From contig JBCCMQ010000003.1 in NCBI GenBank assembly GCA_039026235.1, positions 248,001 through 312,000 of the forward strand: a stretch of 64,000 bases of DNA, given 5' to 3'. Below, piece by piece: positions 43,002 to 51,216 of this stretch. This DNA is from JBCCMQ01 sp039026235. GTDB taxonomy: Bacteria > Pseudomonadota > Alphaproteobacteria > Rhodobacterales > Rhodobacteraceae. The translations under genes were made by a program, and so were the position numbers. Each line of letters begins with the position of its first letter. Positions within the stretch are counted from its first letter, which is position 1. The notes under the pieces are model-generated. The model was not told the DNA's origin, made no database searches, and was given only the letters and a program-made list of their open reading frames with translations.

Positions 43002-43978
43002 AGGGCGCGCTCCAACCGCGCCCAGGCCTCCGCATCGGGCGGTATGCCCAAGCGCACCCAGGTGTCCGAATAGGGAAAAATCCTGCAAAGAATCCGCGCA
43101 TGCGCTAACCGGTCGTATACGTCCTTTGCCGAGGCAAACTCGTAAAGGCGGAACAGCGATGTACCGCCCGAAAGAAGAGCGCCAGCGTGGCTTGCGAGCG
43201 TATCCAGCTGCTCTGCTTCTTCAGCAAGCCGCGTCCGGGCCGACGTCGCCCAATTGGGATCAGAGAGCGCTGCGTCACCTGCGCGCAGCGCCGGTCCTGA
43301 CACCGCCCATGGGCCAAGAAGCTGGCTCAGTGTGGCCAAGAGCACCGGATCGCCGATTGCAAATCCCAATCGCAGACCTGCCAGCCCCCAGAATTTTCCA
43401 AAGCTCTTGAGCACGATCGTACCTGGATTGCTCGACATAGCGATCAGACTTTTGTCCGGGCTGAGGTCGCAGAAACTCTCATCTATAATGTAAAGATCGG
43501 CAGGTCCGCCATCATTGGGCCCATGATAGGCCCCGGTCGGGTTGTTGGGGTGCACCAGCACCACCGCATCGGCAGCGCCCCTTTCGGCGATACGCCATCC
43601 AGCCTGGCTGAATGCGGCCGCGTATTCGTTGTAGGTTGGCTGCGCGATACGGACGCGCGCGGCGGGAACCAGTGCCGGGATACGCGCAATGGCAGCGGAA
43701 AGGCCCGGCACCGGCAGAACGGCCGCTGCATCCGGGACGGCCCAAAACCTGCGCGCGGTAGTTTCAAGGACTGCCACTGCGTTCTGGTCTGGCAAACGTG
43801 TCCAGTCAGTCAAGGCGAACGGCGGCAGCGGATAGGCGTGCGGATTGATTCCGGTTGAGAGATCGATCCAGTCTTCCGTTCGCCCACCGAACCGTGCGCG
43901 CGCGGCGTCCAGGCCACCTCCGTGATCACGCGTCGCTGCAACCGTGGAAACCGGCACAGTCTTTTTCACGCGCGCCAA
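42998..43978 (-). CDS. cobC: Threonine-phosphate decarboxylase (cobalamin synthesis)
   Basis: A 326-residue PLP enzyme of aminotransferase fold I. It begins with the CobC-type DHGGGLDAARARFGG, and has DLSTGINPHAYPLPP, VHPNNPTGAY and IIDESFCDLSP. The PLP lysine is K195 in KSFGKFWGLAG. CobC/CobD-type decarboxylases make the aminopropanol phosphate arm from L-threonine phosphate; the product is attached by the enzyme of the overlapping downstream gene. Start is an ATG at the edge of a 255-base promoter region shared with the receiver-domain gene. Confidence 0.93.
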   Translation of the reverse strand: MARVKKTVPVSTVAATRDHGGGLDAARARFGGRTEDWIDLSTGINPHAYPLPPFALTDWTRLPDQNAVAVLETTARRFWAVPDAAAVLPVPGLSAAIARIPALVPAARVRIAQPTYNEYAAAFSQAGWRIAERGAADAVVLVHPNNPTGAYHGPNDGGPADLYIIDESFCDLSPDKSLIAMSSNPGTIVLKSFGKFWGLAGLRLGFAIGDPVLLATLSQLLGPWAVSGPALRAGDAALSDPNWATSARTRLAEEAEQLDTLASHAGALLSGGTSLFRLYEFASAKDVYDRLAHARILCRIFPYSDTWVRLGIPPDAEAWARLERAL

Positions 43979-44233
43979 AAATTAACGATTGGTTTACTGC
44001 TTAGCGACGCCGTCCTTGCCGGCTGCCGACTAGGAATCCATAGATCGGGGACCAGTTTTTCTTTTGCTTTATAAAGGATTAGACAATTCACGTGATTTCA
44101 CGACCACTTGCTCCGATTGTGGCATCTTTCCGCCGCATGATTGCCATATTAGGACTATGTTAACAAATATTCGCTACTCGTTAACCGCAACAGAAGGGAA
44201 GGTCGGGCCAACCATACCCCGGCCGAAGAATTC

Positions 44234-44617
44234 ATGCGCGTTCTGATCGTGGAAAGCAATCTGGACCTCGGTACGGTCTGGAAAAAGTACATCGAACGTC
44301 GCGGTTGCGAGGTTTTGTTGGTGGCAGATCAAGGCAGCGCCATTGACGCACTGCGCGGGGCGGACATTGACATTATCGTGCTAGATCTCGTGCTGGACGA
44401 AGGAAGCGCCTTCGCTGTTGCGGATTTCGCCTCGTACCGGTTGCCCGATGCAAAGGTCATCTTTGTGACCAACACGACCTTCTTTTCGGACGGGTCCATC
44501 TTTCGCCATATCCCGAACGCCTGCGCCTTCGTCCAAAGCCATACACCGCCGGACGATCTGGTGGCCATGGTTGAACATTACGGCGAACGCCCTGGGCATT
44601 CGAAGCCTGTTCAATAG
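44234..44617 (+). CDS. Stand-alone receiver-domain protein, degenerate
   Basis: A 127-residue protein consisting only of a CheY-like receiver domain. The phosphorylatable Asp is D51 (IIVLDLVLDEG) and the conserved Thr is present (VIFVTNT). The N-terminal acidic pair is E7-S8, so one metal-binding acid is lost. The Lys that contacts the phosphoryl group aligns with Ser 102 (CAFVQSHTPPDDL). It has no output domain. It may bind partners regardless of phosphorylation. It stands alone behind a 255-base region and converges on a GST-type gene. Confidence 0.85.
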   Translation: MRVLIVESNLDLGTVWKKYIERRGCEVLLVADQGSAIDALRGADIDIIVLDLVLDEGSAFAVADFASYRLPDAKVIFVTNTTFFSDGSIFRHIPNACAFVQSHTPPDDLVAMVEHYGERPGHSKPVQ

Positions 44618-44621
44618 CGCA

Positions 44622-45611
44622 TTACGCAGCGGCTAATCTTCCCCGCCCATGGGGTGCATTGAAGTCAATGACCGGATTGATCGGCACGATCCTGTGCGGG
44701 TTAATGGTGTCGTGGCTGTAGTGATAGTGGCGCACGATGTGATCGAAGCGCGTCGTCTCGGCAACCCCGGGCATCTGATACAGCTCTCGCGTGTATCCCC
44801 AGAGGTTAGGCAGATCAATGATGCGCTTCCTGTTGCATTTGAAGTGCTGGTGATAGACCAGATCAAAGCGCAACAGTGTGGTTAGCAGCCGCCAATCCGC
44901 TTCGGTCACACGCTCTCCCATCAGGTACCGTCGGCTGGACAGGCGATCCTCTAACCAATCGAGCGTCACGAAAAGTTCTGAGACGGCTTCGTCATAAGCC
45001 TCTTGCGTGGTGGCAAATCCGGATCTGTAGACACCATTGTTCAGCGTGTGATAGACGCGCTCGTTCACGGCTTCGATGTCGTCGCGCAAATCCGCAGGCC
45101 AGAAATCGAGGGTGTTGCCGGTGACCGCGTCAAATGCGCTGTTGAACATGCGGATAATTTCCGAGCTCTCGTTTGAAACGATCGTCTCTTGTTTCTTGTC
45201 CCAAAGGATCGGCACCGTGACCCGGCCGGTCATGGTAGGGTTGGACTTTGTATAGATGTCCCTTGCAAAAGGCAGACCGTACAGGGTATCGCCGGTCGCG
45301 CCGTCGTAGTCGGTCTCAAATGTCCAGCCGTCCTTGAGCATATCCGGGTGTACCGCGGACATCGTAATATGGTCTTCGAGGCCTTTCAGCGCCCGGAAGA
45401 TCAGCGCGCGGTGGGCCCAGGGACATGCATAGCTGACATAAAGGTGATAGCGGCCGGTCTCGGCCGCAAAGTCGCCTTTGCCCGTTGGGCCGGGGGCGCC
45501 GTCGGCGGTGATCCAGTTGCGGAATTTTGATTCCTGACGCTCAAACTTACCTTTTGAGTCCTTGGTATTGTACCAAACGTCCTGCCATACGCCGTCGACC
45601 AATTGTCCCAT
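44622..45611 (-). CDS. Glutathionyl-hydroquinone reductase
   Basis: A 329-residue Xi-class GST. The catalytic cysteine is C63 in YVSYACPWAHRALI, and the family block NPTMTGRVTVPILWDKKQETIVSNES and a conserved LVYHQHFKCNRKRI follow. These enzymes remove glutathione from glutathionyl-hydroquinones. GST fold: N-terminal thioredoxin domain with a long family insert, then a helical domain. AGGAG lies seven bases before the ATG of MGQLVDGVWQ, fixing the start. It converges on the receiver-domain gene with four bases between the stops. Confidence 0.92.
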   Translation of the reverse strand: MGQLVDGVWQDVWYNTKDSKGKFERQESKFRNWITADGAPGPTGKGDFAAETGRYHLYVSYACPWAHRALIFRALKGLEDHITMSAVHPDMLKDGWTFETDYDGATGDTLYGLPFARDIYTKSNPTMTGRVTVPILWDKKQETIVSNESSEIIRMFNSAFDAVTGNTLDFWPADLRDDIEAVNERVYHTLNNGVYRSGFATTQEAYDEAVSELFVTLDWLEDRLSSRRYLMGERVTEADWRLLTTLLRFDLVYHQHFKCNRKRIIDLPNLWGYTRELYQMPGVAETTRFDHIVRHYHYSHDTINPHRIVPINPVIDFNAPHGRGRLAAA

Positions 45612-45811
45612 TTGTGTTCTCCTGTCGCCTCCGCTGCAGATAGTCCGCCTGCCCGCACACGGACAGGCGGCTGCGCGCATAGAATTTGATCGCAAATGCA
45701 CAATGGCCCGCGTATCGGCGGTTTGTTCCTGCCAATCCATTGAAGAAAAACAATTCCTTGACCCGACGCACGGTGGATCGTCATACAGACAGCCGTAGCC
45801 GGGGGGTGAGT

Positions 45812-46162
45812 ATGTCTGAGTTTCTTCCGAAAGAAGTGCGCGATGGCCTGAAAGAGGCCCACCTGAAAAACATTGCGCGAAAGTCCCGTTTTCGTCTGCA
45901 CACGGGCGACCGGGTCATTCCGATCGTAAAGCTTTGGAACAACGGGTTCTCTTTGCAGACGGACGGGTCACCGCAAATTCGCGGTCTTGTTGATCTGTTC
46001 GATGGCACCCGCCACATCGCGCAGTGCCTCGTTTTTGCATCTTCCGAGGAAGACGGGGTGACCGAGTACGAGTTCAAGCGCACGACGCGGCCGGATAGAG
46101 AAGCGCCGCGTGACTACGCGGTTGACCCGGCGGCGCCTGTGGCCCTGATCGAAAACGGGTAA
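45812..46162 (+). CDS. Conserved hypothetical protein
   Basis: A 116-residue soluble protein with no signal peptide. It begins MSEFLPKEVRDGLKEAHLKN. The middle, RFRLHTGDRVIPIVKLWNNGFSL, reads like a small beta-barrel, and RGLVDLFDGTRHIAQCLVFAS follows. The beta-rich pattern recalls PilZ-like folds, but the c-di-GMP residues (RxxxR and DxSxxG) are not clear, so I do not assign it. I recall similar short proteins from Rhodobacteraceae. A G-rich stretch precedes the ATG; a GTG two codons earlier is possible. Convergent with the patB-type gene. Confidence 0.72.
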   Translation: MSEFLPKEVRDGLKEAHLKNIARKSRFRLHTGDRVIPIVKLWNNGFSLQTDGSPQIRGLVDLFDGTRHIAQCLVFASSEEDGVTEYEFKRTTRPDREAPRDYAVDPAAPVALIENG

Positions 46163-46171
46163 TCAACCAAG

Positions 46172-47362
46172 CTATTGCAGGTCTGAAAACGCCGCCGTCA
46201 GCCGCCGCGTTGCGTCCTCGATGTTGGCGTGCTGGGTGCCCAGATTGAACCGCATAAAGCTGGCGCCGCCCATTCCAAATGTCTCGCCGCGATTGGCTGC
46301 GATGTTTGCCGTTTTCTCGACGCGGGCGCGTATTTCGTCAGGCGACATTCCAGTGCCGGAAAAATCCACCCAGGCCAGATAGGTCGATTCAAGCGGCATC
46401 GAGGTCAGCCCGGGAATGGCATTGATCGCTTTGTCGAACGTCTGTCGGTTTCGCTCAAGATAGCGGATTTGCGCATCGAGCCACGCGGCCCCACGCGGCG
46501 AATAGGCCGCCGTTGCGGCACGGATGCCCGCCACGTTGGAAGAAAGACCAAGCGCCCGCAGCCTGCTGGTGAAAGCCCGCCTGAGCGCGGGGTCAGCGAT
46601 GATCGTGTTGCCGGTATGGTGACCGGCCAGATTAAACGTCTTCGACGTGGCGTTCAGCGTAATAAGCCGCTTCTCAATGCCTTCGGTCAATGCCATCGGG
46701 CGATGCACGTGGCCATCAAAGACCAAATCCTGATGTATCTCGTCCGAGATAAGAAGAAGATCGTGCTGTTCCGCCATGGCGGCCACAGCCGCATTCTCTT
46801 CCGCGGTCCAGACGCGTCCACCAGGGTTGTGGGGCGAACACCAAAGCACCACCTTGACCCCATCTAACAACGCAGCGGCCTGGTCGAGATCGAGCACATA
46901 GCGCCCGTTCTCAAGCGCCAGCGGTGCTTCAACCATACGCCGGCCCGAGGCTTCGATAATCCGACCGAACGCGTGGTAGACCGGTGCAAAAACCAGAATG
47001 CCGTCCCCCGGTTCGGTAAAGGTATCAAGCGCGATCCCGATCGCATTGACGATGCCAAAGGTTGTCAGGATCCAGTCGGTATCAACCTGCCATCCATGCC
47101 GCTCGCCCATCCACCATTGGATGGCCTTGAGATAGGGACCATCGTCGCCAGTGTAGCCGAAGACGCCATGATCCACGAGCGCCTGGAGCGCCTCGAGCAC
47201 GACGGGAGGTGCTTTGAAATCCGTGTCGGCCACCCACATCGGCAAGGCGTCAGGTCCACTGACGTCGAAATAATTCGCCGCGCCGTCCCATTTTTGGCAC
47301 AGCGTGCCGCGCCGGTTGATCGGGGTATCGAAGTCGGGGGTGTCGAGTGGATTTACTGTCAT
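46172..47362 (-). CDS. PatB/MalY-type pyridoxal-phosphate C-S lyase
   Basis: A 396-residue fold-type I PLP enzyme. It begins with a PatB-like FDTPINRRGTLCQKWD and LPMWVADTDFKAPP. The cofactor-binding Asp lies in LLISDEIHQDL (D207), and the PLP lysine is K241 in LNATSKTFNLAG. PatB/MalY proteins cleave cystathionine or other cysteine conjugates to thiol, pyruvate and ammonia. Roseobacters use some relatives in sulfur metabolism, but this member's substrate cannot be told. It is divergent from def with 77 bases between. Confidence 0.9.
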   Translation of the reverse strand: MTVNPLDTPDFDTPINRRGTLCQKWDGAANYFDVSGPDALPMWVADTDFKAPPVVLEALQALVDHGVFGYTGDDGPYLKAIQWWMGERHGWQVDTDWILTTFGIVNAIGIALDTFTEPGDGILVFAPVYHAFGRIIEASGRRMVEAPLALENGRYVLDLDQAAALLDGVKVVLWCSPHNPGGRVWTAEENAAVAAMAEQHDLLLISDEIHQDLVFDGHVHRPMALTEGIEKRLITLNATSKTFNLAGHHTGNTIIADPALRRAFTSRLRALGLSSNVAGIRAATAAYSPRGAAWLDAQIRYLERNRQTFDKAINAIPGLTSMPLESTYLAWVDFSGTGMSPDEIRARVEKTANIAANRGETFGMGGASFMRFNLGTQHANIEDATRRLTAAFSDLQ

Positions 47363-47439
47363 CACTGTTGGTCTTAGCGTACACGGGCGGCGTTGCAAGC
47401 TGGATTGCCTGTTGCGCAATCATCTCCTAAATCAGCGCC

Positions 47440-47964
47440 ATGGCAATTCTACCTATCCTTATCCATCCGGACCCCCGGCTGAAAAAAATGGCAGCGCCTG
47501 TGGACAAGCCCAGCGATGAATTGCGCCGGCTGGCGGAGGATATGCTTGAAACCATGTACGACGCACCGGGCATTGGTCTGGCAGCGCCCCAGGTCGGTGT
47601 CCCCGTTCGCCTTTTGGTGATGGATTGCAAAAACGAAGATGACGCCCCCCCGAAACCGATGGTTCTTTTGAACCCCTCGGTTGTCTGGCGATCAGAAGCG
47701 ATGTCCACCTATGAAGAGGGCTGTCTTTCCATTCCCGAACAGTACGCTGACGTGGAACGCCCCGAAGAGGTTGAGGTTTCGTGGATGGATTTAGATGGTG
47801 CGCAGAACAGTCAGCGCTTCGAAGGTCTTTGGGCTACCTGTGTGCAGCATGAAATCGATCACCTGGATGGCAAGCTGTTCATCGACTATCTCGGACCGCT
47901 CAAGCGGCAAATGATCACCCGCAAGATGGTCAAGCTTAAGCGCGAACGCGCCCGTGCGAGCTAG
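47440..47964 (+). CDS. def: Peptide deformylase, first copy
   Basis: A 174-residue metalloenzyme that removes the formyl group from new proteins. The three motifs are intact: GIGLAAPQ (44-51), EGCLSIP (93-99, metal ligand Cys 95) and HEIDH (137-141, metal-binding His pair and catalytic Glu). Length is standard for type 1 enzymes. It is followed after nine bases by a second deformylase and then fmt, placing addition and removal of formyl groups in one operon. No clear ribosome site precedes the ATG. Confidence 0.96.
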   Translation: MAILPILIHPDPRLKKMAAPVDKPSDELRRLAEDMLETMYDAPGIGLAAPQVGVPVRLLVMDCKNEDDAPPKPMVLLNPSVVWRSEAMSTYEEGCLSIPEQYADVERPEEVEVSWMDLDGAQNSQRFEGLWATCVQHEIDHLDGKLFIDYLGPLKRQMITRKMVKLKRERARAS

Positions 47965-47973
47965 GGCCGCGCG

Positions 47974-48453
47974 GTGCTGCTGCCAATTCTGACCTATCCG
48001 CATGGGCTGTTGCGCGAAGAAGCGGCTAAGGTCACAGAGATCACGCCGGACATTCGGACCTTGGCCATGGACATGGCAGACACGATGTATGACGCGCCCG
48101 GCCGCGGCCTTGCGGCGCCTCAGGTTGGGCAGCTATTGCGGCTTTTTATTATGGACGTCGGCTGGCGCGACGGCTTTGAACGGGCGCCCCGCTTCTTCGT
48201 CAATCCAGAAGTGATCGAATTCATCGGGCCAAAGATACGCGGCCCCGAGGCCTGCCTGTCCATTCCCGGACGCGAGGGTCAGGTAAGGCGCGCGGCAGAG
48301 GTTGTCCTGAGTTGGACAAACTTGGAAGGCGCGCGTCGCGAAGGCCGCTTTTCGGGCTTTGAAGCAGTTTGCGTTCAGCACGAACTCGACCATCTCGACG
48401 GAGTTCTTTGGATAGACCGGGTCGAGCCATCCGAAGAAGTGCATTCTTCATGA
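47974..48453 (+). CDS. Peptide deformylase-like protein, second copy
   Basis: A 159-residue paralogue of the preceding gene, starting with GTG. It keeps GRGLAAPQ (43-50) and HELDH (136-140). The middle motif reads EACLSIPG: the metal-ligand Cys 94 is kept, but the Gly of EGCLS is Ala 93. The metal site is therefore complete, and it may be active with altered kinetics or specificity. It ends in a short acidic tail. Its stop overlaps the fmt start by four bases (ATGA). Tandem deformylase genes occur in other Rhodobacteraceae as I recall. Confidence 0.9.
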   Translation: MLLPILTYPHGLLREEAAKVTEITPDIRTLAMDMADTMYDAPGRGLAAPQVGQLLRLFIMDVGWRDGFERAPRFFVNPEVIEFIGPKIRGPEACLSIPGREGQVRRAAEVVLSWTNLEGARREGRFSGFEAVCVQHELDHLDGVLWIDRVEPSEEVHSS

Positions 48454-49352
48454 GGCTTGTGTTCATGGGGACGCCGGATTTTTCGGTCCCAGCTTTCAAA
48501 TCCTTGCACGACGCCGGGCACCAGATCGCAGTTGTCTATACACAACCGCCGCGTCCAGCGGGTCGGGGCAAAAGGCAGCGTCTGTCTGCTGTTCATGCGG
48601 CTGCAAATGACCTTGGCCTTTCTGTCCGCCATCCGGCTTCCCTGAAGTCCGACGAAGCCCAGCAGGAATTCCACGCCATTGGCGCAGACATCGCGGTCGT
48701 GGTCGCCTATGGCCTTTTGCTACCGCAGCCGGTGCTGGATGCCCCGCGTTTCGGGTGCCTAAACATTCACGCATCCTTGCTGCCGCGCTGGCGCGGTGCG
48801 GCGCCCATCCACCGGGCGATCATGGCGGGCGATACCACGACCGGTGTCGCGATCATGCAGATGGAGGCCGGTCTGGACACCGGCCCTGTTTTGCTTGAAG
48901 CCGAGACAGGGATTGGGGCCGAAGAGACAACTGGCGCCTTGCAGCCGCGCCTGGCCCAACTTGGCGCGGAGCTGATCGTGCGCGCGCTTGCGGATATAGA
49001 AATCTTGAAGCCAAGCCCGCAGCCGTGTGAGGGCGCAACATATGCCCGCAAGATCGACAAGGCCGAGGCCGAAATCGACTGGCAGCGCCCGGCGGAGGAA
49101 ATTGCTCGGCTAATCCGTGGGCTGTCGCCGTTTCCGGGGGCATGGACGCTGATATCAGGCGAGCGGATCAAATTGCTGGGCGCACGTCTGTCGACGGGTG
49201 CAGGTCTGCCGGGCGAGACCCTGGGCGGGTTTCGGGTCGCTTGTGGCAGCGGTGCGATAGAGGTCACCATGGCGCAAAGAGCGGGCAAGAAACCAATTCC
49301 CGCTGACGAAATCCTGCGCGGTCTGACACTTCCTTACAGGCTTGGGACATGA
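48450..49352 (+). CDS. fmt: Methionyl-tRNA formyltransferase
   Basis: A 300-residue enzyme that formylates initiator Met-tRNA using 10-formyltetrahydrofolate. The N-terminal domain begins MRLVFMGTPDFSVPAF and has the active-site segment LNIHASLLPRWRGAAP with Asn 105 and His 107. A C-terminal tRNA-binding domain covers about 205-300. The ATG overlaps the second deformylase stop (ATGA); an open extension upstream lies inside that gene and is not used. Confidence 0.97.
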   Translation: MRLVFMGTPDFSVPAFKSLHDAGHQIAVVYTQPPRPAGRGKRQRLSAVHAAANDLGLSVRHPASLKSDEAQQEFHAIGADIAVVVAYGLLLPQPVLDAPRFGCLNIHASLLPRWRGAAPIHRAIMAGDTTTGVAIMQMEAGLDTGPVLLEAETGIGAEETTGALQPRLAQLGAELIVRALADIEILKPSPQPCEGATYARKIDKAEAEIDWQRPAEEIARLIRGLSPFPGAWTLISGERIKLLGARLSTGAGLPGETLGGFRVACGSGAIEVTMAQRAGKKPIPADEILRGLTLPYRLGT

Positions 49353-49410
49353 AATTCGTGGCAGGACTGCTTAGATTGGCAGGTAATGAAGAACTTGGAA
49401 GGACGTTGAA

Positions 49411-49650
49411 ATGCCTTTGGCGGTCATAGCCATTCTTGGTGGAGCGATCGGTCTCGCGCTTTTGCTTGGTGGGCGAATTACCGGCCGCCAGATCACGACG
49501 GTTGGGTTTGCAGCGGCCGGGGCCGCGCTCGCCGTAATGACCCTCAGAGGCCTGTCGCTTATCTCAGGGCCGATCGGTTTGGCGATATCGGCCTTTGTGG
49601 GCGCCGTCCTGATGCTTTGGGTAATGCGCCAGACGAGGGGCGAAGACTAA
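49411..49650 (+). CDS. Small membrane protein of unknown function
   Basis: A 79-residue protein made almost wholly of three hydrophobic segments: VIAILGGAIGLALLLGG (4-20), TTVGFAAAGAALAVMTLRG (about 29-47) and ISGPIGLAISAFVGAVLMLW (about 51-70). A short charged tail follows. GGAAGGA lies upstream of the ATG. It follows fmt by 58 bases. Its stop codon overlaps that of the convergent rnhA by four bases. No family recognised. Confidence 0.7.
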   Translation: MPLAVIAILGGAIGLALLLGGRITGRQITTVGFAAAGAALAVMTLRGLSLISGPIGLAISAFVGAVLMLWVMRQTRGED

Positions 49651-50120
49651 GCGTCGCCGCTTTCCGCGGGTTTTTTGAATGGCGCCATACCGGCGCGCGC
49701 CAGTTCATCCGCCCGTTCGTTCTCTGCATGACCGGCGTGGCCCTTGACCCACTCCCAATGTACCCGGTGGCGGCCCGCCGCTGTGTCAAGCCTTTGCCAA
49801 AGATCCACATTTTTGACCGGCTTCTTTGTCGATGTTTTCCAGCCACGCGCTTTCCAGCCTTCGATCCAGTTGGTGATGCCGCCTTTGACGTAAGCGCTGT
49901 CGGTGACCACCGTAATCTCGCTGGCGCGGTCCAGCGCCTCAAGCGCTTCGATGGCAGCCATCAACTCCATCCGGTTGTTGGTTGTCTCTTCCGCACCGCC
50001 TTGCAAGGTTCTTTCCCTCAGCGTCGCGTCCCCGTCTCGCGCGATCAGCAAGACACCCCACCCGCCCGGGCCCGGGTTTCCTGAACAGGCACCGTCTGTA
50101 TAGGCAAAAAGCTCAGGCAC
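49647..50120 (-). CDS. rnhA: Ribonuclease HI
   Basis: A 157-residue enzyme that cuts the RNA strand of RNA-DNA hybrids. Catalytic acids lie in YTDGACSGNPGPGG (Asp 9), NNRMELMAAI (Glu), VTDSAYV (Asp) and NERADELAR (Asp). The basic handle region is WKARGWKTSTKKPVKN. The GTG of MPELFAY is taken as the start because it gives the standard N-terminus; it overlaps the end of the upstream methyltransferase gene by eight bases. Part of a tight minus-strand run with the methyltransferase and DUF3429 genes. Confidence 0.95.
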   Translation of the reverse strand: MPELFAYTDGACSGNPGPGGWGVLLIARDGDATLRERTLQGGAEETTNNRMELMAAIEALEALDRASEITVVTDSAYVKGGITNWIEGWKARGWKTSTKKPVKNVDLWQRLDTAAGRHRVHWEWVKGHAGHAENERADELARAGMAPFKKPAESGDA

Positions 50121-50706
50121 GCGCGCGCACAATCAAGAACGCATCGTAGGTGTTGGCCATTCCCTCGCTTTCGCCGTATTCTTTAAAGGTGACTTCAAAG
50201 CCTGCTGCGTCCATAAGCCCCAGAAGCTCATCGTCAGTGAAATAAGTATAGCTGCGTTCAAGCCTATCGCGGGCGACGCCCTCGCCCAGTTTCATTCCGA
50301 TGTGAAAAACGCCACCCGGTTTCAGCGCCCGGTGAATAGCGGCCAAATGCTGCCCCATATCTTCACGTCGGGCATGCAAAAGCGAAAAGTTGGCCCAGAT
50401 GCCGTCATATTCTGCCTCTGCGGTCAGATCATGAAACGTTGCCTGCAGAGACGGCACACCGAAGTTTTCCCGCGCCAGCCGGACCATGCCTTCTGATGCG
50501 TCCCAGGCCTCGGCCCGGAAGCCCACCGAAATCATGTATGCAGCGGCATTTCCTGGACCCGCGCCAAGATCAAGGATCCGTCCGCCCTTTGCCACCTCGT
50601 CCAGAAAACCGGACAGGTGCCGGTCCGCCTCGGACTTTGAAAAGCGATTGGCGTAGGCCTCGGCATTCTTGTCATAGAAGTCTATAGTCGCTGGGTCGAA
50701 TGTCAT
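50113..50706 (-). CDS. Class I SAM-dependent methyltransferase
   Basis: A 197-residue single-domain methyltransferase. The SAM-binding motif is ILDLGAGPGNAAAYM (about 44-58), and post-motifs include YDGIWANFSLLHARREDM and ALKPGGVFHIGMKLGEG. It belongs to the broad UbiE/Tam-like small-molecule group; the acceptor is unknown. The start ATG overlaps the stop of the DUF3429 gene by four bases, and its 3' end overlaps rnhA, so it is translated as the middle of a three-gene unit. Confidence 0.87.
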   Translation of the reverse strand: MTFDPATIDFYDKNAEAYANRFSKSEADRHLSGFLDEVAKGGRILDLGAGPGNAAAYMISVGFRAEAWDASEGMVRLARENFGVPSLQATFHDLTAEAEYDGIWANFSLLHARREDMGQHLAAIHRALKPGGVFHIGMKLGEGVARDRLERSYTYFTDDELLGLMDAAGFEVTFKEYGESEGMANTYDAFLIVRARA

Positions 50707-51185
50707 TTCAGCAACCATACGCTTAGGCAGATGACGACGATGGCAGTCAAGAGAATGCGCAACTGCATCCACCAGGGTGGCGCCAACTGGTAGCGCCAGA
50801 ACACCCAGTCGAGCGCCAGGAGGCCCAAAAAACCGGCAATTAAGTATTTGGAGGCCGCCGAGGGGCCCCCGCCGGTGGTAAAGAAAGCCCAAAGCGCGGG
50901 TATGACGGACAGCGTGTAGCCGACTGCTGCAACCCGCCCCTCGGCCTTGGTCGCAAAGCCCCAAAGGACGCCTGACATGAACGAAAGTATGATGGCCCCG
51001 TAAAAGATCTGCACGTATGGGCCTACGAACGGCGGGCCAAGCACATCAATGCCCCAAATAGCAAGGCCGGGTGAGATCACCGTGGCCGCGCCCCAGCAGA
51101 ACGGGATTAAGCCGGCCAGCCCCAGTATCAAAGGCGCGCGCGGTATATCTGTCAGCAAATCCGCATTTCCCGTCTTTTCGGCCAA
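50703..51185 (-). CDS. DUF3429 family membrane protein
   Basis: A 160-residue integral membrane protein with about five helices: PLILGLAGLIPFCWGAATV, VQIFYGAIILSFMSGVLWGF, AAVGYTLSVIPALWAFF, YLIAGFLGLLALDWVFW and QLRILLTAIVVICLSVWLL. The FYGAIILSFMSGVLWG segment is the DUF3429 hallmark. Function is unknown. It heads a run into the methyltransferase and rnhA genes and lies 31 bases after ispH. Confidence 0.85.
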   Translation of the reverse strand: MAEKTGNADLLTDIPRAPLILGLAGLIPFCWGAATVISPGLAIWGIDVLGPPFVGPYVQIFYGAIILSFMSGVLWGFATKAEGRVAAVGYTLSVIPALWAFFTTGGGPSAASKYLIAGFLGLLALDWVFWRYQLAPPWWMQLRILLTAIVVICLSVWLLK

Positions 51186-51216
51186 TTCCGCTTGTCAGCT
51201 GCAAATCGCGCGCGTT

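Noticed and set aside
44160..44185. Pair of TTAAC elements before the receiver gene as a full CtrA site
   Set aside because: The spacing between them is about 17 bases instead of seven, so they are half-sites at best.
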